A stretch of 10,738 bases of DNA from Acidobacteriaceae bacterium (lineage in GTDB: Bacteria > Acidobacteriota > Terriglobia > Terriglobales > SbA1). Positions 7,238 through 10,738 of the stretch are shown piece after piece; the first letter of the stretch is position 1; every line of letters starts with the position of its first letter. The notes under the pieces were generated by a model. That model worked only from the letters and a program-made list of their open reading frames with translations, made no database searches and was not told the DNA's origin. A program made the position numbers and the translations under genes. Where the stretch lies: NCBI GenBank assembly GCA_019237515.1, contig JAFAGX010000344.1, positions 1-10,738 on the forward strand, read 5' to 3'.

Positions 7238-7612
7238 TTAGAACACGTGTTGCGCCGAATCGCCCTTGAAAACCAGCGTATGCAATACGCGCTCGTTGGC
7301 CGCATTGATCAAAAACGTCTGTTCATCACGCGGCGCCTTCTCGGTCAAGGGCTGCAGTTGGCACTTTATCCGGGCTTCGGCCGGTTTTCTGGTATTCAAC
7401 TGCTTGAACACCATGATGTGATTCTGCGATTCCATCGTATGCAAAACCTTGTATGTTCCTTCCGGCAACACTACATCGCCAACCCGCGTCGGCGCTGTAA
7501 TTTGCAGTATCCGGCTGTCCGCGACTCCGAATTGATTCTCCTTAGCTACTGCGATCAGGCTTGCCACAACAACGCACATCGCGAGTACCGCTACTACCTT
7601 CACTGAACGCAT
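7238..7612 (-). CDS. Small secreted protein of unknown function with PEGTYKV motif
   Basis: A 124-residue exported protein. Residues 1-23 (MRSVKVVAVLAMCVVVASLIAVA) are a signal peptide. The mature part is a short beta-rich domain: ILQITAPTRVGDVVLPEGTYKVLH (35-58), HIMVFKQL (65-72), EARIKCQL (79-86) and a C-terminal NAANERVLHTLVFKGDSAQHVF. I recall similar small secreted proteins, with the valine-glycine-aspartate then PxGTYKV pattern, in other acidobacterial genomes, but no function is known to me. The ATG at 7610-7612 is firm: GGAGG (7618-7622) lies five bases upstream. The open frame continues four codons to a TTG, which would bury that site. It follows pheA in the same direction after 117 bases with a hairpin between, so it is probably a separate unit. 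One cysteine remains in the mature part (Cys84). Confidence 0.8.
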   Translation of the reverse strand: MRSVKVVAVLAMCVVVASLIAVAKENQFGVADSRILQITAPTRVGDVVLPEGTYKVLHTMESQNHIMVFKQLNTRKPAEARIKCQLQPLTEKAPRDEQTFLINAANERVLHTLVFKGDSAQHVF

Positions 7613-7671
7613 ACACACCTCCAAAGTATGAAAACCCTCATAAATCCTGATTAGGGCACATACTCAGAGTA

Positions 7672-7702
7672 GGAGCACTGCCGGGCTTTCTCCGTGTGCT
7701 CC
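7672..7702 (-). terminator. Hairpin behind pheA, possible weak terminator
   Basis: A perfect 7-base inverted repeat GGAGCAC/GTGCTCC (7672-7678 and 7696-7702) encloses a small CGG/CCG inner pair. It lies 27 bases after the pheA stop codon on the minus strand. No U run follows, so it may act as an mRNA 3'-end structure or a Rho-linked site. A further TACTC-A-GAGTA palindrome sits next to it (7660-7670). Confidence 0.35.
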
Positions 7703-7729
7703 CTCACCACCGCGTGTGACAGCTGACCG

Positions 7730-8542
7730 TCAGGAATGTGCGGCGGGATAGACGCCAAGAACCTTAATCTTCTTCGTCACATCTCGGAGCTCACGCACAG
7801 CCTCACGGGCCAGCTTGCTGTCTCCACAGAGCAAGTCCGCAAAAAAGCTGTATTGCCACGGCTTACCACGTATGGGGCGAGATTCAATCTTCGCCAGATC
7901 GATCCCTTTTAGCGCAAAGACTCCCAAAACGCGGTGCAAAGCTCCAGGTACATTTCGTACCACAAAAGCGAGAGATGTCTTATCCGCACGTCGGCTTACC
8001 CGCCTTCGCTTTTGGATCAAAAAAAAGCGTGTGAAGTTCTGGCTGTCATCTTCGATGCCGGCGGCAAGGATTTTGCCCTTGTACACGGTCGCTGCCCCGC
8101 GTCCGGCTATCGCGGCTGCGTCACGCATCTCACTCGCCAGAACATGCTTGACACTTCCCGCGGTGTCATAGAAGGGCACTGGCTCAATCCGAGGGTACCG
8201 GCGGAAAAAATTGCGACACTGGGCGAGTGCTACGGGATGGGAAAAAACCCGGCGGATATCCTTTAGCCGCACGTCCTTGCACGCGATCAGGTTATGCACG
8301 ATTCTCAAACGAAATTCTTGTTGAATGAAAACCTTTCGCGCGAGCAGGAGATCGAAGTGCTCCGCCACGGATCCAGCCAGGGAATTCTCAATCGGAATGA
8401 CCGCCGCTTGAGCTGAACCACGATCCAGGAGATCAAAAACTTCGATAGAACGTGCACACGGCACAATCGAGCAATGCCGAACCATGCGTTTTGCCGCTTC
8501 GTAGCTGAACGATCCGGCTTCGCCCTGAATCGCGACTCTCAT
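7730..8542 (-). CDS. pheA: Prephenate dehydratase with ACT domain
   Basis: Cytoplasmic enzyme that dehydrates and decarboxylates prephenate to phenylpyruvate, the committed step to phenylalanine. Its 270 residues match monofunctional bacterial PheA; there is no chorismate mutase domain. The catalytic domain spans about 1-178, with QGEAGSFSYEAA at the start, PIENSLAGSV (50-59), SHPVALAQC (101-109) and the NFTRFFLI motif holding the catalytic Thr171-Arg-Phe. The regulatory ACT domain (about 188-265) has NVPGALHRVLGVF and IESRP (219-223), the residues known to bind phenylalanine for feedback inhibition, so the enzyme is probably feedback-regulated. The family usually has SHPQAL; here Val104 replaces Gln. 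The start codon overlaps the stop of the upstream acetyltransferase gene as ATGA, which points to coupled translation from one mRNA. Confidence 0.96.
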   Translation of the reverse strand: MRVAIQGEAGSFSYEAAKRMVRHCSIVPCARSIEVFDLLDRGSAQAAVIPIENSLAGSVAEHFDLLLARKVFIQQEFRLRIVHNLIACKDVRLKDIRRVFSHPVALAQCRNFFRRYPRIEPVPFYDTAGSVKHVLASEMRDAAAIAGRGAATVYKGKILAAGIEDDSQNFTRFFLIQKRRRVSRRADKTSLAFVVRNVPGALHRVLGVFALKGIDLAKIESRPIRGKPWQYSFFADLLCGDSKLAREAVRELRDVTKKIKVLGVYPAAHS

Positions 8543-9030
8543 CCTGTTGGCGTCATTGTCGCCTGCCCGGCAAGGCTTTTTCCAAGCACAAGAGCGTCGA
8601 CTCCGTTGGAGTAGTAGCGTGGGTAGACTCTCAGCACCGTGTATCCGTGCCGCTTATAAAAGGCTAAAGCTCCTGTATTGTCTACTGCCGTTTCGAGGAC
8701 CACGCTTCGACATTCCCGTGAGCGTAATCGATCCTCGGCACCCAGCAGAAGCTTTGAACCGAGACCCCAACGGCGCGCACCGGGCAGTACGTCGATGCTG
8801 ATTATATGTCCTACTCTCCCGCTGCCTTCCGCCACAATGAAACCGGCGATTGTATTCGATCCGCTGGCCGTTTCGTGTTGTTCCGCCACAATGGTAAACG
8901 AAGCTCGCCGCTGGATATAGCTCGACAACTCACCCTGCGAGTAAGCAATTTCAGGTAAAAAGCAGCGTTGATCGATCTCCCAAAGATTTTTTAAATCTTC
9001 TGGGCGAAAGTCCCGCAAGGTGAATTGCAC
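8539..9030 (-). CDS. GNAT N-acetyltransferase, RimI-like
   Basis: Single-domain acetyl-CoA-dependent GNAT enzyme, about 163 residues. The acetyl-CoA pyrophosphate loop is RRWGLG (86-91, R/QxxGxG), preceded by the strand HIISIDVLPGA. VVLETAVDNTGALAFYKRHGY (110-130) and PRYYSNGVDALVLGK (137-151) fit the RimI/Ard1 pattern, in which the Tyr-Tyr and Asp-Ala near the end are conserved. RimI acetylates the N-terminal alanine of ribosomal protein S18; close relatives modify other N-termini or small molecules, so the substrate is uncertain. The start is unclear. The GTG at 9028-9030 puts the GNAT fold at residue 1 but its AGG is directly adjacent. The frame stays open to a GTG at 9100-9102 that touches GGAG, giving 187 residues; a GTG at 9061-9063 is a third choice. 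It overlaps pheA by four bases. Confidence 0.85.
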   Translation of the reverse strand: MQFTLRDFRPEDLKNLWEIDQRCFLPEIAYSQGELSSYIQRRASFTIVAEQHETASGSNTIAGFIVAEGSGRVGHIISIDVLPGARRWGLGSKLLLGAEDRLRSRECRSVVLETAVDNTGALAFYKRHGYTVLRVYPRYYSNGVDALVLGKSLAGQATMTPTG

Positions 9031-9113
9031 CCTGTCATTGTATCGGGTGCCCGTTAGTTTCACTTTATGGCAGAGAGACTTCCGGGCTGTGAAAAAAAAC
9101 ACCTCCGAAAGGG

Positions 9114-9143
9114 TTGCCTGAATAGCACCCCCAGCCGTAACAT
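9114..9143 (+). promoter_or_regulatory. Candidate sigma-70 promoter for the plus-strand gene
   Basis: TTGCCT (9114-9119) and TAACAT (9138-9143) each match four of six consensus bases with an 18-base spacer. A start near 9150 would leave about 11 bases before the GTG. It lies between two divergent genes, where a promoter is needed, but the match is only moderate. Confidence 0.3.
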
Positions 9144-9161
9144 TCGCATCTGAGAGAGGTT

Positions 9162-9815
9162 GTGGGGGCCCTGTTGCTCATTGACGTTCTGACTGCGGCC
9201 GTCCTGGTCGGGCTCTGGTACTTCTGCTTTGCTCGGTATAACCGCCGTAGAGGAGCACGCGCCTTGCGCTTGGTGGAAGTGGCCTGCTCGAACCGGGCCC
9301 GGATCGTTGAGGCTCGTTGGAGCGGTGCTTCCCGGTTGCAGGCAAATCTCCGGTTTGGGGCGCACTTTTTTGAGAATGCCAGGCTTACGATTCGCTTGCT
9401 TCCTCGACCAATTCCAGTACAGTGGCTGCTCAGCTGGTGGCACAAACAACGCGAGACCGTGACCTTCGAAGCGGACTTGGATTACGTGCCCAGCATCCAT
9501 CTGGAAGTGCGAAGGCATCGATGGTTGACTCACCGCAGCGGCAAGATGAAGCACCCAGGACGCAATTGGCTTGTTTCTCGGCCCGGACCAGTAATTCTGA
9601 CAACTTCTACGCAATGGCGGCAAGAATTGCCGCCGATCGTGCATACCCTGATGACTTCTCGCGGGCACGATCTGATTAGCGTTCGCTTCGGCCCCAACTC
9701 ACCGCATTTGGCCGCCACCATCGACTTGGACGCACTTTCCGGCGAGGAAGCCGCTGCTAGTTTCCTTGGGGTAGTTCGCGATCTTGCAGCCGGCGCCTCA
9801 ACCTCCCGCCAATAA
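9162..9815 (+). CDS. Membrane-anchored protein of unknown function
   Basis: A 217-residue protein I cannot assign to a named family. Residues 3-24 (ALLLIDVLTAAVLVGLWYFCFA) form one hydrophobic helix, followed at once by RYNRRRGARAL. That positive cluster suggests a single-pass inner-membrane protein with the remainder in the cytoplasm. The soluble part starts with alternating strands (ALRLVEVACSN, RIVEARWSGASRLQANLRF), then a tryptophan-rich segment (PIPVQWLLSWWHKQRE, 84-98), FEADLDYVPSIHLEV (102-116), and an amphipathic C-terminal end. No catalytic motif is visible. The GTG start at 9162 has GAGAGAGG only two bases away, so a start at CTG 9171 or TTG 9174 is possible. It is the only plus-strand gene in the window; its stop lies two bases from the stop of the convergent barrel gene. 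Long open frames on the opposite strand are shadows. Confidence 0.7.
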   Translation: MGALLLIDVLTAAVLVGLWYFCFARYNRRRGARALRLVEVACSNRARIVEARWSGASRLQANLRFGAHFFENARLTIRLLPRPIPVQWLLSWWHKQRETVTFEADLDYVPSIHLEVRRHRWLTHRSGKMKHPGRNWLVSRPGPVILTTSTQWRQELPPIVHTLMTSRGHDLISVRFGPNSPHLAATIDLDALSGEEAAASFLGVVRDLAAGASTSRQ

Positions 9816-9817
9816 CC

Positions 9818-10420
9818 TCAGAAACGCACCGCCAGACCAATCGTGGCGAACAGGTTGTTCTGCCTTCCGAAAGCGACACTTTCGATTCCTATAGCGCCGG
9901 AGTTGAAATCCCGAATTTCCCCACGGATGCTGATAAATGGCAGCACCTTCAAGTCGAGCCCTCCGCCGATATCGAAGGCCAGAGTGCTGTCAGAACTCGT
10001 TCCTCCGCCGAACAACTTACGATTGAAGTGCCCATAACCGAGGCCTGCCGAAACGTAGGGAGAAATCGGGAATTTGGGAGCCAATCTCACTCGCACCCCA
10101 GGTGTAATAAACAGTGACGTGTAGCTCTTGGCCAGAGTCAGTCCGCTTACCGTGGGAATCGAGGAACTGAACGAGCCGGCCACGGGCAGCTCGGCAGAAA
10201 CCGTGAACAGCGGAATGTGCGCGATGCGATGAGCGAATGCGCCTTCCAGCGCCCCTGCTGCACCTAAATTCAATGGATTGCTTACTTCGAAATATCCGCC
10301 GATTGTAAGTGCCACGTCATTGGCCTGCGCATGCGCAGGTGAGTTGAAGCACGCCACCGTTGATGCCAAAAGTAAGGGAAGGAAAGCTCGAAACTGGCGC
10401 CATCTAGAAATCCTACGCAC
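9818..10420 (-). CDS. Outer-membrane beta-barrel protein
   Basis: About 200 residues. Residues 1-31 (MRRISRWRQFRAFLPLLLAS...SPAHA) are a signal peptide cut after AHA. The rest is alternating amphipathic beta strands with glycine-rich turns: DVALTIGGYFEVSN, SLFITPGVRVRLAP, PYVSAGLGYGHFNRKLFGGG, LAFDIGGGLDLKVL, FISIRGEIRDFNSG, and ATIGLAVRF at the end. The terminal phenylalanine is the usual signal for BAM-dependent outer-membrane insertion. It resembles small OmpA/opacity-type eight-stranded barrels; ligand or role unknown. No in-frame ATG precedes the signal peptide. I use the GTG at 10418-10420, which gives a normal signal peptide but has no clear ribosome-binding site. A TTG at 10469-10471 has CGAGG six bases upstream and would add 17 residues. 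The frame further upstream (to 10519) runs into a hairpin repeat and is probably not translated. Confidence 0.78.
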   Translation of the reverse strand: MRRISRWRQFRAFLPLLLASTVACFNSPAHAQANDVALTIGGYFEVSNPLNLGAAGALEGAFAHRIAHIPLFTVSAELPVAGSFSSSIPTVSGLTLAKSYTSLFITPGVRVRLAPKFPISPYVSAGLGYGHFNRKLFGGGTSSDSTLAFDIGGGLDLKVLPFISIRGEIRDFNSGAIGIESVAFGRQNNLFATIGLAVRF

Positions 10421-10491
10421 CCGGCTAAGATGAGCACAAAGGGCGTTAGCGATGCATCGAGAGCCGCACAATGTTGACCTCGAGGGGGTGC

Positions 10492-10522
10492 CCCATGTCT
10501 CGCCGCTTTTGCGAGACATGGG
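10492..10522. repeat. Hairpin 1: perfect 12-base stem
   Basis: CCCATGTCTCGC (10492-10503) and GCGAGACATGGG (10511-10522) are exact complements around a 7-base loop CGCTTTT. The preceding GGGGTGCCCC (10485-10494) is also self-complementary. There is no U run in either direction, so this looks more like a repeat-type hairpin than a terminator. I recall similar elements between genes in acidobacterial genomes; that is not verified here. Confidence 0.7.
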
Positions 10523-10533
10523 ATGGCTGGTGG

Positions 10534-10568
10534 CCCAGGTTCCGCGAGCAAACGCGAGCTAACCTGGG
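10534..10568. repeat. Hairpin 2: 8-base outer stem with CGCG inner stem
   Basis: CCCAGGTT (10534-10541) pairs with AACCTGGG (10561-10568). Inside, CGCG (10543-10546) can pair with CGCG (10553-10556). The inner part is also a direct repeat of CGCGAGC (10543-10549 and 10553-10559). It lies 11 bases from hairpin 1 and appears to be part of the same repeat block. Confidence 0.65.
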
Positions 10569-10633
10569 ATCAATCGTTTTGGAAGCCTGGAAACAGCCCC
10601 CCGGGATATCAGTTTCTTGGGATTGTGAAAGGG

Positions 10634-10649
10634 CACGGCTTTAGCCGTG
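10634..10649. repeat. Hairpin 3: CACGGC-TTTA-GCCGTG
   Basis: A 6-base perfect stem with a TTTA loop, extendable by two G-T pairs. CGGCTTTAGCCG-type hairpins are a common repeat form in acidobacteria and several other phyla (recollection). Its left half supplies the stop codon (TAA, minus strand) that ends the short remnant at 10641-10673. Confidence 0.6.
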
Positions 10650-10673
10650 TTCGATGATCCTGATCTTTCTCAT
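10641..10673 (-). pseudogene. Remnant of a dihydrofolate-reductase-family (RibD C-terminal-like) gene start
   Basis: An ATG (10671-10673) with a strong ribosome-binding site (AAGGAG, five bases upstream) opens a frame that reads MRKIRIIEHG and then stops inside hairpin 3. The first nine residues look like the opening strand of RibD C-terminal/dihydrofolate-reductase-family proteins, which typically read MRKI..., E, then SLDGVI. The expected SLDG part and everything after it are missing downstream. The likely reading is a gene cut off when the repeat block was joined at this point. A short leader peptide is the alternative. Nine residues are too few to be certain of the family. Confidence 0.4.
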
Positions 10674-10699
10674 GATGTCTCCTTCGACCTTTTCAGCGT

Positions 10700-10738
10700 T
10701 CATGCGGGCCTCATCCCGAACGCTCGCGCTTTGACCAG
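10700..10738 (-). CDS. C-terminal end of an unidentified gene (partial)
   Basis: An open frame enters from the right edge, reads LVKARAFGMRPA and ends in TGA at 10700-10702, 26 bases before the ATG of the remnant at 10671-10673. The close spacing and the good ribosome-binding site of the next frame suggest the 3' end of an upstream gene in the same former operon. Twelve residues do not allow identification, and an open stretch this short may be chance. Confidence 0.3.
   Translation of the reverse strand: MVKARAFGMRPA

Noticed and set aside
7046..7606. A 186-codon plus-strand frame across the secreted-protein gene and the lon upstream gap
   Set aside because: It runs antisense through the clear signal-peptide gene and through palindromic non-coding DNA; composition is rich in Arg and Leu as expected for a shadow frame.
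9060..9668. A 202-codon open frame on the minus strand opposite the membrane protein gene
   Set aside because: No recognisable domain or ribosome-binding site. The plus-strand frame has a membrane helix followed by a positive cluster and protein-like composition, so the minus frame is a shadow.
10421..10519. N-terminal extension of the barrel protein to 10519
   Set aside because: It would encode 33 residues before the signal peptide, the first part inside a perfect hairpin repeat; this would spoil export.
1..10738. Defence system, CRISPR array, prophage or insertion sequence
   Set aside because: No transposase, integrase, nuclease or array pattern was seen on either strand; all long frames are accounted for by the genes listed or by their shadows.

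Overview
The window looks like chromosomal DNA of an acidobacterium, most likely of the Terriglobia/Koribacter type. This is inferred from gene content, not from a marker gene. The main pointers are a VWFA-related protein of the acidobacterial family, the signal peptide plus carboxypeptidase-regulatory start of an Oar-like TonB-dependent receptor, an exported FecR/DUF6600 protein, a fused MoaD-MoaE, and hairpin-rich intergenic repeats. There are no rRNA or tRNA genes, no CRISPR array, no transposase and no phage gene.

Layout. Almost everything is on the minus strand. From the right edge going left: the last 12 codons of an unidentified gene (10700-10738) and a ten-codon remnant that resembles the start of a dihydrofolate-reductase-family gene (10641-10673). 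A block of three hairpins (10492-10649) cuts off that remnant. Next is an outer-membrane beta-barrel protein (9818-10420), which converges, with two bases between the stop codons, on the only plus-strand gene, a membrane-anchored protein of unknown function (9162-9815). A GNAT acetyltransferase of RimI type (8539-9030) overlaps prephenate dehydratase pheA (7730-8542) by ATGA. A small secreted protein (7238-7612) follows, then a 245-base structured gap, then Lon protease (4556-6991). An almost perfect HAIR element (the HspR operator) lies at the Lon start codon, and a strong intrinsic terminator lies behind lon. Then come a 616-residue exported FecR/DUF6600 protein (2529-4379), the MoaD-MoaE fusion (1712-2422), the VWFA protein (541-1554), a 345-base gap, and the first 65 codons of a TonB-dependent receptor (1-195).

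How the parts work together. Apart from rimI-pheA, which is translationally coupled, the genes look like separate transcription units: hairpins or terminators separate lon, the FecR-like gene and moaDE. Functions are mixed: proteostasis (Lon), phenylalanine biosynthesis (PheA), molybdopterin synthase (MoaDE), protein N-acetylation (RimI-like) and several envelope or secreted proteins. I see no defence system, biosynthetic cluster or mobile island. The most interesting points are the HAIR-type operator on lon, the internal Gly-Gly-Ser junction of the MoaD-MoaE fusion, and the gene remnant abutting a hairpin repeat at the right end.
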